Shown here one piece after another: positions 1 through 7,997 of a stretch of DNA of 60,902 nucleotides. Source of the DNA: Bacteroidia bacterium. GTDB lineage: Bacteria; Bacteroidota; Bacteroidia; SpSt-205. Numbering within the stretch: the stretch's first letter is position 1; each line of letters starts with the position of its first letter. The notes beneath the pieces were generated by a model that saw nothing but the letters and a program-made list of their open reading frames with translations, made no database searches and was not told the origin of the DNA. The stretch spans positions 1 to 60,902 of the forward strand of contig JANXCX010000003.1 of the NCBI GenBank assembly GCA_025059535.1. The letters run 5' to 3'. Position numbers and translations under genes: made by a program.

Positions 1-1
1 G

Positions 2-709
2 CAGGTAGCCGAGCGGCTCCGCAGCGCCTGCGAAGCCGAAAACTTCTTCTATATCTTCAAAGCCTCCTATCGTAAGGCTAATCGTACGCGCCTCTCGGCC
101 TTTCAGGGAATTGGGGATGCAGCAGCTCTGGAAATCCTCGGCCGCATACGCCAGGACTTTGGCCTACCTGTCCTAACCGATGTCCATGAAACGAGTGAAG
201 TGCCAGCTGCAGCCGCCGTAGTCGATGTACTCCAAATCCCCGCTTTTTTAGCCCGGCAAACGGCCCTCTTGATAGCCGCAGGCCATACAGGGAAAGTAGT
301 GAATATAAAAAAGGGCCAATTTATGAGTGCGCAGGCCCTCCTCTTTGCCGCAGAAAAGGTAAGCGCCACAGGGAATAGGCGCATATTTCTCACGGAGCGG
401 GGGAACTTTTTTGGCTATGAGGACTTAGTAGTGGATTTTCGGAATATTCCGCGGCTGCGGGCGGGGGGGTATCCGGTCCTTATGGATGCGACGCATGCCG
501 TCCAGCGCCCTAATTCCGCCGCTGGCTATACTAAGGGGGCCCGCGAGTATGTGGCCCTTTATGCGCGGCTGGGCGTAGTAGCAGGTGCCGATGGAGTCTT
601 TTTGGAGGTCCATCCTACTCCAGCAGCTTCCCCCAGTGATGCGGAGACCATGCTTTCGCTAGAGGAAGCGGAAGCCCTTCTACGAGACCTTAGTCAGCTT
701 TATCCCTAA
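2..709 (+). CDS. kdsA: 3-deoxy-D-manno-octulosonate 8-phosphate synthase (KdsA), 5' truncated by the window edge
   Basis: KdsA condenses phosphoenolpyruvate with D-arabinose 5-phosphate to give Kdo-8-phosphate, the first committed step to the Kdo sugar of LPS inner core; it is cytosolic. The frame is open from base 2, so the N-terminus lies outside the window and 235 residues remain. Family motifs are clear: FKASYRKANRTR near the start, the LTDVHE stretch, IPAFLARQT, NIKKGQF (substrate-binding lysines), TERGNFFGYEDLVVD and the DATHAVQRP segment near the C-terminus. The TAA stop shares one base with the ATG of the next gene (TAATG), so translational coupling is likely. Identity is secure; the missing N-terminal part, perhaps 30-40 residues, cannot be judged. 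Confidence 0.95.
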   Translation, partial: QVAERLRSACEAENFFYIFKASYRKANRTRLSAFQGIGDAAALEILGRIRQDFGLPVLTDVHETSEVPAAAAVVDVLQIPAFLARQTALLIAAGHTGKVVNIKKGQFMSAQALLFAAEKVSATGNRRIFLTERGNFFGYEDLVVDFRNIPRLRAGGYPVLMDATHAVQRPNSAAGYTKGAREYVALYARLGVVAGADGVFLEVHPTPAASPSDAETMLSLEEAEALLRDLSQLYP

Positions 710-1758
710 TGCGTAGCGGACTCTGCCTGAAGGCTTTCTGGAGTCTGCCAGGAGCAGAAGAGCTAGAGCGGGCAGGGCAGAATTGGCAAGTGAGAGGGAA
801 GTGGCCAGTTTATGCGCTCTCCGAAGGCGGCACGACTTGGGGCTTACTCTCGGCTTTGGTGGAGCGCCATGCTGAGGAACTAAGCGCCTTAGCGCCGCAG
901 GCCGTAGTTATCGGCTCGGCGCGAGGGGAAATGACCACCCTTTTCCAGGCCTACGAGGCCTGGCAATCGGCCGAAAGTCCATCCCCTACCCTTTCGCCCG
1001 AAACTTCCTTGGGTACCCTGGCAAGCCGCCTAGCGCGCCGCTTGGGCATTCAAGGGCCAGCATGGACAGTGAGCCAAACCTGCCTCAGCGGCCTTGTAGC
1101 CTTATACCAAGCCGCCCTTCTGATTAGAGCGGGCGTAGCCCAGCGGGTACTTTTTGGAGCGGTAGAAGCGCCCCTTCACCCCTTCTTTATAGAAACTATG
1201 GCGGCCTTGCGGATTTATAGCCATCAGAGCGATTTTCCTTTTGTGCGGCCGCTGAGCGGGACGAATACTTTTGCTTTAGGCGAAGCGGTGGCTTTGGGTG
1301 TTTTAGCCGAAGGCACCGAAGGCCCTTTCAGGGTGGAGGCTATTCAGCTGACCACCGCTCCACCGAGGGAAGGTCTAGCCTTTCCCGCTGTGGACGCTGA
1401 AGCTTTAGCCGCTTTCTTAAGAGAATTTAGTACTGCGCCAGACATGGTTTTTCTGCATGCTCCTGGGACGCGCCAGGGCGATGCTGCGGAATGGCAGGCC
1501 GTTTGTTCAGCATGGGGCGAGGTACCCGCCTGCGCGCCCAAGGCCTTTTTTGGGCACAGCTTAGGGGCTTCCCCCTTAGTATCGCTAGGCTTAGCCTGTG
1601 CTTTTCTCCGTCAGCGGCGTTGGGTGACGAGCTTGCCTTTTTCCAATAGCCCTACGCAGTGGCGGCGAGCCATAGTCTTGGCTTTGGGCTATGGCGGAGC
1701 AATGGGGGCTGTAGAGCTCAGCTATGCGCCTTCAGGAACGGATTCAGCGCACGCTTGA
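709..1758 (+). CDS. Beta-ketoacyl-ACP synthase-like thiolase-fold protein
   Basis: This is a condensing enzyme of the FabF/FabB (KAS I/II) type. At 349 residues it is shorter than the usual 410 or so, but the catalytic set is intact: nucleophile Cys125 in SQTCLSG, His250 in HAPGTRQGD (equivalent to HGTGT), Lys278 and His283 in PKAFFGHSLGA. A glycine-rich end, ALGYGGAMGAVEL, matches the usual GFGG loop. It follows kdsA with a TAATG junction and overlaps the BioF-like gene by 35 bases, so the three are co-transcribed. From that partner I infer that it makes or extends an acyl chain that the PLP enzyme then uses, possibly the pimeloyl precursor of biotin, but the substrate cannot be read from the sequence. 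A separate role in a specialised lipid is the alternative. Confidence 0.8.
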   Translation: MRSGLCLKAFWSLPGAEELERAGQNWQVRGKWPVYALSEGGTTWGLLSALVERHAEELSALAPQAVVIGSARGEMTTLFQAYEAWQSAESPSPTLSPETSLGTLASRLARRLGIQGPAWTVSQTCLSGLVALYQAALLIRAGVAQRVLFGAVEAPLHPFFIETMAALRIYSHQSDFPFVRPLSGTNTFALGEAVALGVLAEGTEGPFRVEAIQLTTAPPREGLAFPAVDAEALAAFLREFSTAPDMVFLHAPGTRQGDAAEWQAVCSAWGEVPACAPKAFFGHSLGASPLVSLGLACAFLRQRRWVTSLPFSNSPTQWRRAIVLALGYGGAMGAVELSYAPSGTDSAHA

Positions 1759-2782
1759 TACGCTACCCCATAGGGGCTTCTGGCTTCCACCTTCAGATTC
1801 CCCTGACTTCAGTACGAATGACTACCTCGGCCTTAATCGGGACGGGATTATTCGGCAGATTTTACAGGCGGTGCCGGCGGAGTGGCTGCGCGGGGGTAGC
1901 GCCTCCCGCTACTTAGGCGGCGAAGCTCCACCCTTTGCCGCCTTAGAGGCTCTCGTCCGCACCTTATGGGGACCTCAGGAAGAAGCCCTTTTATACCCAA
2001 GCGGGCTCGTGGCTAATCTTACCTTTTGGAGCGTAATACCCCAACGAGGCGATACGATAGTGTATGATAAACGGGTGCACGCTTCTATTCGGCAGGGGGT
2101 GCGACTCAGCGAAGCGACCAGCTGGGGCTTTCCCCATCAGAACTGGGAAGAGGCTGAAAGGCTTATACGCCGAGCTTCGGGGGAGATTTTCGTAGCAGTG
2201 GAATCGCTTTACTCTATGGAAGGTACAAGCCCTTTGGTTGAGGCCCTGAGCTACTTTCACACGCGTTATGGCTGCCATATTGTGGTAGATGAGGCCCATA
2301 CTACGTTTATCCTGCCGCAGGGCGCCAGCTGGTCTGAAAGGGTAGGGCTTAGGCCGCTGGCGCGTCTTTTTACTTTTGGTAAGGCGGTCGGCCTAGTGGG
2401 GGCCGTGTGGGTAGGTCCCTGGTGGCTTATAGAGCTTTTGCGCCGGAAAGGATGGGGCGGCATTTATACTACAGCCCTTCCGCCTTTTTTGGCTTGGGCG
2501 GTGGGGGAGGTCCTGCGCCGTTCAGCCGAGTGGGAGAGCCGCCGCCAGCGCCTATGGCAGCTGATAGGCTGGACGCGTCAGTACCTCGCCGCGCATGGTT
2601 ATACTTATCAGGGGCTTGAGGGGCCGATTGCGCTGCTGTCGGACGCACACCCTCTCCCCCTCAAGAGGCTTTATCCGCCTACCGTACTACAGCCAGCCTA
2701 TCGCCTAAGTCTTCATGCCTTCAATACCGAAGCTGAAATCCAGGCCCTCTTCCCTCTGGCCCATTCTACCCCTTCTGAGTAA
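1724..2782 (+). CDS. BioF-like PLP-dependent alpha-oxoamine synthase (8-amino-7-oxononanoate synthase family)
   Basis: This fold-type I PLP enzyme of the alpha-oxoamine synthase family (BioF, Kbl, SPT, HemA) condenses an amino acid with an acyl-CoA or acyl-ACP. Visible motifs are TNDYLGL near residue 31, GGSASRYLGG near 57 (acyl-donor loop), His119 in KRVHAS (stacks on PLP), Asp189 and His192 in VVDEAHTTF, and the PLP lysine Lys220 in LFTFGKAVG. It has 352 residues, slightly shorter than E. coli BioF (384). Its first 35 bases overlap the end of the ketoacyl synthase gene, so coupled expression is expected. The more canonical family member at 9627-10826 looks like Kbl, which leaves this one for biotin or another amino-ketone; BioF is the best guess. 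Confidence 0.75.
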   Translation: MRLQERIQRTLDTLPHRGFWLPPSDSPDFSTNDYLGLNRDGIIRQILQAVPAEWLRGGSASRYLGGEAPPFAALEALVRTLWGPQEEALLYPSGLVANLTFWSVIPQRGDTIVYDKRVHASIRQGVRLSEATSWGFPHQNWEEAERLIRRASGEIFVAVESLYSMEGTSPLVEALSYFHTRYGCHIVVDEAHTTFILPQGASWSERVGLRPLARLFTFGKAVGLVGAVWVGPWWLIELLRRKGWGGIYTTALPPFLAWAVGEVLRRSAEWESRRQRLWQLIGWTRQYLAAHGYTYQGLEGPIALLSDAHPLPLKRLYPPTVLQPAYRLSLHAFNTEAEIQALFPLAHSTPSE

Positions 2783-2931
2783 AATTTTGCCGCTCTCTTA
2801 GTAACCGGCTAGGTACGGCCTGAGGGCAGTGGAGTAGAATTCTGCCCCTAGCAGAGTTAGGGAATACATCCTTCTGTAAGCCGTTGCCTTTTTCGGGTTA
2901 GCAAAGGGGGGCATAGGGGGCATATTTGGCT

Positions 2932-2939
2932 TACCTTTG
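2932..2939 (+). promoter_or_regulatory. Bacteroidota -7 promoter element for lepB
   Basis: The sequence TACCTTTG matches TAnnTTTG exactly and ends 4 bases before the GTG chosen as the lepB start. Transcription from it would begin at or next to the start codon. No clear -33 TTTG is visible upstream. Confidence 0.7.
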
Positions 2940-2943
2940 TGCG

Positions 2944-4047
2944 GTGGCGGAAAAAGCGCCTTCAGTACGCCGGCGCTGGTGGCGTGAGCTGATTATAGCT
3001 CTGGCAGTCATTCTCTTCCTGCGCACCTTTATAGTAGAGGCCTTTCTTATCCCCACGAGCTCTATGGAGAAAACCCTTTTGGCCTGGGATCTCGTCTTTG
3101 TGAGCAAGCTTCATTATGGGCCGCGACTGCCAATGGTGCCCCTAGCTATTCCGTTTATTCACAATCGTATCCCTTTCACTGGGATTCCCTCGTATTTGGA
3201 TTGGGTTGTTTTTCCGTATGTGCGGCTGCCTGGCTTCAAGCCTATTCAGCGAGGCGACATTATAGTCTTCAACTATCCTGCCGATGATGTGATGCCAAAC
3301 AGCCCCGAGCTGGGTCCCGTACAAATTCCAAGCCTAAAGGAAAACTATGTCAAGCGGTGCGTAGGCCTTCCCGGCGACACGATACAAATACGCGCCGGCG
3401 AGCTGTATGTAAATGGCCGACTGGCCTATGTGCCGCGCTATCTGCAGGAACGTTATCGGGCGGTTACACAGGGCGAACCCCTTACCTATCGGGTGCTGCG
3501 CCCTTTTGGATTCCGCCCGCCAGGAAGTTCCAACCTGAATTGGAGTATGCGGGATGCCCGTACCTACCTGCTGGACATGACGCGCGAGACGGCGCGCGCA
3601 TTTCAGCAAAACTTCGCCTCCATCTTAGATACCTTTCATAGAGAGATAGACTCGGCAGGACACTTTATGCCGCTTGTTTATCCTCAGGATACAAACTTTC
3701 GTTGGAACTTAGACTATTGGGGGCCTTTCTATCTACCTCGGCGAGGGGATAAAATTCAGCTCAACTATTATACCCTAGCGCTTTACCGGCGGCTCATAGA
3801 GGGGTATGAAGGCCATAATGTGCAGGTAGTGGGCGGGCAGATATACATAGATGGGGAACCCCGGACAGAATATACCTTCCAGCAGAATTACTACTTTGCT
3901 ATGGGCGATAATCGCTATAACTCGCTGGACGGACGCTTTTGGGGGCCTGTGCCAGAGGATCACATTATAGGCAAGCCGATTTTCGTCCTACTTTCTATTG
4001 AGGATTGGAAGCCGCGATGGGACCGGTTTCTGCGAGCCGTACAATAG
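2944..4047 (+). CDS. lepB: Signal peptidase I (LepB), long Bacteroidota form
   Basis: Membrane-bound S26 peptidase that removes signal peptides from exported proteins. The GTG at 2944 is chosen because the -7 promoter box ends 4 bases before it; the frame stays open upstream to a TTG at 2926, but that codon lies before the box. From this start the order is a basic stretch VRRRWWR, a membrane helix (about residues 16-33), box B with nucleophile Ser40 in IPTSSMEK, box D with the general-base lysine Lys137 in YVKRCVGLPGD, and box E MGDNRYNSLDGRFWG near the C-terminus. Its 367 residues exceed the E. coli enzyme because roughly 150 residues rich in aromatic residues lie between boxes D and E, as in many Bacteroidota. 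The 3' end overlaps purL by 31 bases. Confidence 0.95.
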   Translation: MAEKAPSVRRRWWRELIIALAVILFLRTFIVEAFLIPTSSMEKTLLAWDLVFVSKLHYGPRLPMVPLAIPFIHNRIPFTGIPSYLDWVVFPYVRLPGFKPIQRGDIIVFNYPADDVMPNSPELGPVQIPSLKENYVKRCVGLPGDTIQIRAGELYVNGRLAYVPRYLQERYRAVTQGEPLTYRVLRPFGFRPPGSSNLNWSMRDARTYLLDMTRETARAFQQNFASILDTFHREIDSAGHFMPLVYPQDTNFRWNLDYWGPFYLPRRGDKIQLNYYTLALYRRLIEGYEGHNVQVVGGQIYIDGEPRTEYTFQQNYYFAMGDNRYNSLDGRFWGPVPEDHIIGKPIFVLLSIEDWKPRWDRFLRAVQ

Positions 4048-6284
4048 CCCAGAGAGCGGGGCTTTCTGAGGCAGAGTATGAGCGCATCCTAAATCTTCTG
4101 GGCCGAGAGCCCACAGAGGTGGAAGTCTGGATTTTTTCCGCTCTTTGGAGCGAGCACTGTAGCTATAAAAGTTCTCTGCTTCATTTGCGGCGTCTACCGC
4201 GCCGTGGGCGGTGCACCCTCCGCATGGCGGGAGAGGAGAACGCCGGTCTGCTGGATATTGGAGAGGGATGGGCTGTAGCCTTCAAGGTAGAATCCCATAA
4301 TCATCCTAGTGCCGTTGCCCCTTACCAAGGCGCCGCCACGGGCGTAGGGGGTATCCATAGGGATATACTGGCTGTAGGGGCCCGCCCTATTGCGGCTTTG
4401 GACTCGCTTCACTTTGGCTATCCTATAGATGCCAGTACTCGTGCGCTGCTGGAGGGAGTGGTACGAGGTATAGCGGATTATGGAAATGCCTTAGGTGTGC
4501 CTACTATTGGCGGAGAGACCTACTTTGCGCCTGCGTATAAAGGTAAGCCTATCGTAAATGTGTTGAGTGTGGGGCTTGTGCCGAAGGATAGGATAGTGAG
4601 TGCTCGGGCCCAAGGCATAGGTAATCGGGTCTTATACCTTGGTGCGCCTACGGGGCCTGATGGGGTAGGGGGGGCTGCTTTCGCCTCCGAAGTTCTAGAG
4701 CACGCAGACAAACCCTCGCTGGCTGTGATTCAAGTAGGGAATCCGTTTCGGGAAAAGCTTTTGCTGGAAGCCATAGGAGAGATGGTGGCAGAGGGTCTGA
4801 TTGTAGGGATGCAGGATATGGGCGCAGCGGGGCTTGCGAGTTCTACCGCCGAGACGGCTGCGCGTGGGGGGGTAGGTATGCGCATCTGGCTAGACAAAGT
4901 GCCGCTCCGAGGAGGGGTGCATACACCTCAGGAAATTCTCCTTTCAGAGTCGCAGGAGCGTATGCTCCTTATAGCGACGCCCGAAGCTATACCCGCCCTT
5001 CAGCGTATCGCTCAGAAGTGGGAGCTCCTTTTAGTGGATATTGGCGAAGTTACCGACACTCAGGAGGTGGAATACTGGTGGCGGGGCCATAAGGTAGCGG
5101 CTTTGCCCCCTAAGCTCCTTTTAGCCGGCGAAGGCGCACCCCTGTATGACTGGCCTAAAGAGCCCCCAACCTACCTGCGGGAAATCGCCGCCTTCTCTAG
5201 TACTGAGGTACCCGATATCCGATCAGTGGCCGAACTTGAGGGCGCTCTAGAGCGACTTCTGGTCCATCCAGATCTGGGAAGTAAGGCGTGGATTTATCGG
5301 CAGTACGATAGGATGGTAGGGGGTTGTACCATAGGCAGTGCTGGCGAGCTACCCGCCGCGGCGCCATTGATTCGTCTCCCTTACACTAATCGGGCATTAG
5401 CCGTTAGCCTGGACGGTAATCCCTGGTGGGTGGAAGCCTCTCCGCGAATTGGTACAGCCTTAGCCGTAGCGGAGGCAGCTCGGCAGGTAGCCTGTACGGG
5501 AGCCGTACCTTTAGGCGTCACCAATTGCCTGAACTTTGGCAGTCCTCAGAATCCCTCTGTCTACTGGCAATTTGTAGAGGCGGTAGAGGGGCTGAGGGAG
5601 GCCTGCGAGGCTTTAGACCTGCCCGTTACGGGCGGCAACGTGAGCTTTTATAATGAGGATGCAGAAGGTGCTATTCTCCCAACACCGGTTATAGGGATAG
5701 TGGGGCTCTTGGAGGAGGCCCTTCAGCGGTGGGTGCCTATGGCCTTGCCTAAGTGTGCGGCTCGCCTGTATCTCGTCGGTAGCCCAGCGAGCCTGGCGGA
5801 GCCCTCCTTAGGGGCTAGCCATTACCTTCGGGAAGTGCGGGGGATAAGGTATGCCCCCCCGCCGCGGCTAGATTTAGCGGCGGAGCGGCGCCTGATCCAG
5901 CTGCTACCGACCTTAGCGGCTCAGGGCCTGCTTTTAGCGGCTCAGGATGTGTCAGACGGCGGCCTACTTCTGAGCCTTCTGGAAATGGCTCTCGCGGGGA
6001 CAAGCGGCTTTGTAGCGATTCAACCCGAAGGTGTGCGTACTGATGCCTTCTGGTTTGGAGAGGATGGCGGGCGAGTCATAGTGGCTGTGGCGCCCAATCA
6101 AGCCCAAAAGCTGGAACGTCAGGTAGCTGAAGCTGGCCTCTCAGCCGTAGCCTTAGGCGAGGTAGTGCCAGGAGGGGGATATGGAATTCTCCATACCCCT
6201 TATGGAATAGCGCGGCTTGACCTTTTACGCCTGCGGGCTAAATACGCCAGCTGTTTAGAGACCCACTTGGTTTTGGCTACTTAG
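4017..6284 (+). CDS. purL: Phosphoribosylformylglycinamidine synthase subunit PurL
   Basis: PurL performs the fourth step of purine synthesis, converting FGAR to FGAM with ATP and ammonia supplied by a PurQ/PurS complex. At 755 residues this is the small, multi-subunit type and not the 1300-residue fused enzyme. Motifs include ILGREPTEVEVWIFSALWSE followed by HCSYKSS, VESHNHPSAV, the GGETYFAP segment, the QDMGAAGLASS loop, and in the second half TNCLNFGSPQ, TGGNVSFYNE and AAQDVSDGGLL. ATG 4017 is preferred because translation from it matches the family N-terminus; a TTG at 4005 is the alternative. It lies inside the end of lepB (31-base overlap). Its own 3' end overlaps rdgB tail to tail by 30 bases. 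No purQ or purS is in this window. Confidence 0.96.
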   Translation: MGPVSASRTIAQRAGLSEAEYERILNLLGREPTEVEVWIFSALWSEHCSYKSSLLHLRRLPRRGRCTLRMAGEENAGLLDIGEGWAVAFKVESHNHPSAVAPYQGAATGVGGIHRDILAVGARPIAALDSLHFGYPIDASTRALLEGVVRGIADYGNALGVPTIGGETYFAPAYKGKPIVNVLSVGLVPKDRIVSARAQGIGNRVLYLGAPTGPDGVGGAAFASEVLEHADKPSLAVIQVGNPFREKLLLEAIGEMVAEGLIVGMQDMGAAGLASSTAETAARGGVGMRIWLDKVPLRGGVHTPQEILLSESQERMLLIATPEAIPALQRIAQKWELLLVDIGEVTDTQEVEYWWRGHKVAALPPKLLLAGEGAPLYDWPKEPPTYLREIAAFSSTEVPDIRSVAELEGALERLLVHPDLGSKAWIYRQYDRMVGGCTIGSAGELPAAAPLIRLPYTNRALAVSLDGNPWWVEASPRIGTALAVAEAARQVACTGAVPLGVTNCLNFGSPQNPSVYWQFVEAVEGLREACEALDLPVTGGNVSFYNEDAEGAILPTPVIGIVGLLEEALQRWVPMALPKCAARLYLVGSPASLAEPSLGASHYLREVRGIRYAPPPRLDLAAERRLIQLLPTLAAQGLLLAAQDVSDGGLLLSLLEMALAGTSGFVAIQPEGVRTDAFWFGEDGGRVIVAVAPNQAQKLERQVAEAGLSAVALGEVVPGGGYGILHTPYGIARLDLLRLRAKYASCLETHLVLAT

Positions 6285-6821
6285 CCATACCAGCCACTTT
6301 CGGAGAGCCTGCGCCCGATGCGAATGCTGGACTTTCCAGGCCTGGCCGAGTTCCGCTACCGTGCGCTGCTCCTTAGCGGGAATAAATATGGGGTCATACC
6401 CAAAGCCCTCTGTTCCCCGCCGTTCCCGGCTAAGCCTACCTTCCCATAAACCGTGGAAAAAGTAGTACGTCTCCTCGCTGAAATAGGCCACTACTACGGC
6501 GGCGAAATAGGCGTAAAGTTCTGCCTCGGGGGGAAGCTCTTGGAGGAGCCGTTCGGGACCGCCGTAGCGGGCGGACTGCACGCCGGGCTTGCCTCCAAGA
6601 GCTGGTACGAATAACCCGCTATCCTCGGCTAGCACGGGATAGGCGACATACGGCCTATAGAATCGGGCTTTGGCTAAGGCATTTCCATAGAGGGTAGGCT
6701 CATGCTCTTCAGCCGCGGGAAGTCCAGGCGGAAGGGGGAGTAGGCGAACGGCTGAACCTACTATTTGCTGGGCTTCAGTGAGTTTGTGCGGATTCTGGGT
6801 AGCGAGGATCCAGGTGGTCAT
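6255..6821 (-). CDS. rdgB: Non-canonical purine NTP pyrophosphatase (RdgB/HAM1 family)
   Basis: This housecleaning enzyme hydrolyses dITP, ITP and XTP to monophosphates, which keeps deaminated purines out of nucleic acids. It has 188 residues, normal for the family. The signature is complete: ATQNPHKLTEA at the N-terminus (nucleotide and metal site), LAEDSGL at about residue 65 (catalytic Asp/Glu), GTEGFGYDPIF near 143 and SHRAQALRK near the C-terminus. Its start overlaps the upstream VOC gene by 4 bases, and it is the last gene of an operon headed by the subtilase. The 3' end runs antisense into purL for 30 bases, so two purine-related genes face each other with overlapping tails. Confidence 0.93.
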   Translation of the reverse strand: MTTWILATQNPHKLTEAQQIVGSAVRLLPLPPGLPAAEEHEPTLYGNALAKARFYRPYVAYPVLAEDSGLFVPALGGKPGVQSARYGGPERLLQELPPEAELYAYFAAVVVAYFSEETYYFFHGLWEGRLSRERRGTEGFGYDPIFIPAKEQRTVAELGQAWKVQHSHRAQALRKWLVWLSSQNQVGL

Positions 6822-7243
6822 TCGGGCCAGATGCCGGGTTCAGTAATTTCTATGCTATGGCCGTCTGGGTCGCGAAAGTAAAAGGAGCGGCGCCCTAAGC
6901 GCCAGGCAGCCTCATGCTCTATAGGGAGCGAGTGAGCCAAAAGGTAGGCTTTCCACTGCTCATACGCCTCGGTGGAGGGAGCCTCAAAGGCGATATGCTG
7001 CACGCCACAGGCCCCGTGCGCAGGTAGCGTAGGATTGCGCTCAGAAAATTCCCGAACAAAGCATAAGAGCATCGTGGGGCCTAGACGGAAGAAAGCAAAC
7101 TGACCGGGCACTTCCGCAATGCAAGTCAGACCTAATATGCCTTCATAAAAAGCTCGGGTGCGAGCGGTATCTTGAATATATAGGCACGTTTCTTTGATAT
7201 GGCTAAGGGAGGGCGGCGACGAGTTCGGCATACCGACCTTCAT
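6818..7243 (-). CDS. VOC (glyoxalase/bleomycin-resistance) superfamily protein
   Basis: A 141-residue protein with the paired beta-alpha-beta-beta-beta modules of the vicinal oxygen chelate fold. The first module carries HIKETCLYIQDTARTRAFYE and GLTCIAEVPGQ; the second carries GVQHIAFEAPSTEAYEQW and ends in SFYFRDPDGHSIEITEPG. Candidate metal ligands are the first-strand His, the His of GVQHIAF and the Glu of HSIEITEP. Members act as glyoxalases, dioxygenases, epimerases or antibiotic-binding proteins, and nothing here selects among them. The gene overlaps M48 upstream by 41 bases and rdgB downstream by 4, so it is part of the operon. ATG 7231 is an equally plausible, shorter start. Confidence 0.75.
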   Translation of the reverse strand: MKVGMPNSSPPSLSHIKETCLYIQDTARTRAFYEGILGLTCIAEVPGQFAFFRLGPTMLLCFVREFSERNPTLPAHGACGVQHIAFEAPSTEAYEQWKAYLLAHSLPIEHEAAWRLGRRSFYFRDPDGHSIEITEPGIWPE

Positions 7244-7997
7244 AGAGCTGGTTCCCCCGGCAGCCTAGCTCGCGAGCTTTATTGCGGATGTTATTTACCC
7301 TTTCGCCGGGGTCTGGATGAGTGCTGAGGAAAGCGGGTATGCGCGGGCCGCCTTCTTGGGTGATATACTCAAAAAAGTAGGCGGCGCCGTCAGCTGGGTA
7401 TTCGGTAGGGCAGAGGTAAATGACGGAGTGGGCATCGGCGTCCCGCTCGTGGTCGCGGCTGAAACTAAGAAGAAGAAGGTTGGCGGCGATCTGGCCAATG
7501 AGGCCCGGATTACCGCCCGTGAGGAGGTTCAGAAGGGTTTGGACGCCGTAGGCTTGGGTAAGGAGCTGAGAGACATGGCGCCGGTCGGCATGGGCCATCT
7601 CGTGGCCCAGTACGCCCATAAGCTGAGCTTCATTGCGTAGGTACTTGATAATCCCCGTATAGATGTAAATATAACCGCCCGGGGCGCAGAAGGCGTTTTG
7701 GATGGTATCGTTGTGGATGATTCGGAGGCGCCAGGGGAAGCGGTCTGCGTATTGCAGCTTGCCTGTAGCTAAGAGGGCATTTCGCATACGGTAGAGGTGC
7801 GCATAGGCCGTAGCGTAGCGCGCTGAATCCAATATGGGATATTCCTGCGGCTTAGATTCAATCTCAGCGGCGACCTGAGCCCCCAGCTTGAGGTCGTCCT
7901 CTACGGTGAAAAGGTTAAACCATGGCTCGTCTTTCTTCCGGCGGCAGGTAGTTAGGAAAAAGGCTAGCAAAGCCAGCCAGATATCAGGCCTCTTCAT
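7203..7997 (-). CDS. M48-family zinc metallopeptidase, probable lipoprotein
   Basis: A 264-residue BepA/LoiP-like peptidase, the class that handles outer-membrane protein quality control in the periplasm. The N-terminus MKRPDIWLALLAFFLTTC looks like a lipoprotein signal with Cys18 as the acylated residue. The zinc site is GVLGHEMAHADRRH (HExxH) plus the downstream SRDHERDADAHS, whose Glu is the third ligand. The NAFCAPGGYIYIYTG segment before it is the usual M48C substrate-strand motif. The C-terminus STHPDPGERVNNIR matches the family. It overlaps the subtilase gene by 4 bases (ATGA type) and the VOC gene by 41. The position behind a secreted protease fits a periplasmic role, but the specific substrate is unknown. 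Confidence 0.9.
   Translation of the reverse strand: MKRPDIWLALLAFFLTTCRRKKDEPWFNLFTVEDDLKLGAQVAAEIESKPQEYPILDSARYATAYAHLYRMRNALLATGKLQYADRFPWRLRIIHNDTIQNAFCAPGGYIYIYTGIIKYLRNEAQLMGVLGHEMAHADRRHVSQLLTQAYGVQTLLNLLTGGNPGLIGQIAANLLLLSFSRDHERDADAHSVIYLCPTEYPADGAAYFFEYITQEGGPRIPAFLSTHPDPGERVNNIRNKARELGCRGNQLYEGRYAELVAALP

Noticed and set aside
2824-2847. GGGCAG/CTGCCC inverted repeat between the BioF-like gene and lepB as a terminator
   Set aside because: Six-base stem with a 12-base loop and no T-run; too weak to call. The 161-base gap otherwise holds only the lepB promoter.
6818-7243. Specific call as lactoylglutathione lyase (GloA)
   Set aside because: The full metal ligand set of GloA cannot be confirmed and Bacteroidota often lack glutathione; left at superfamily level.
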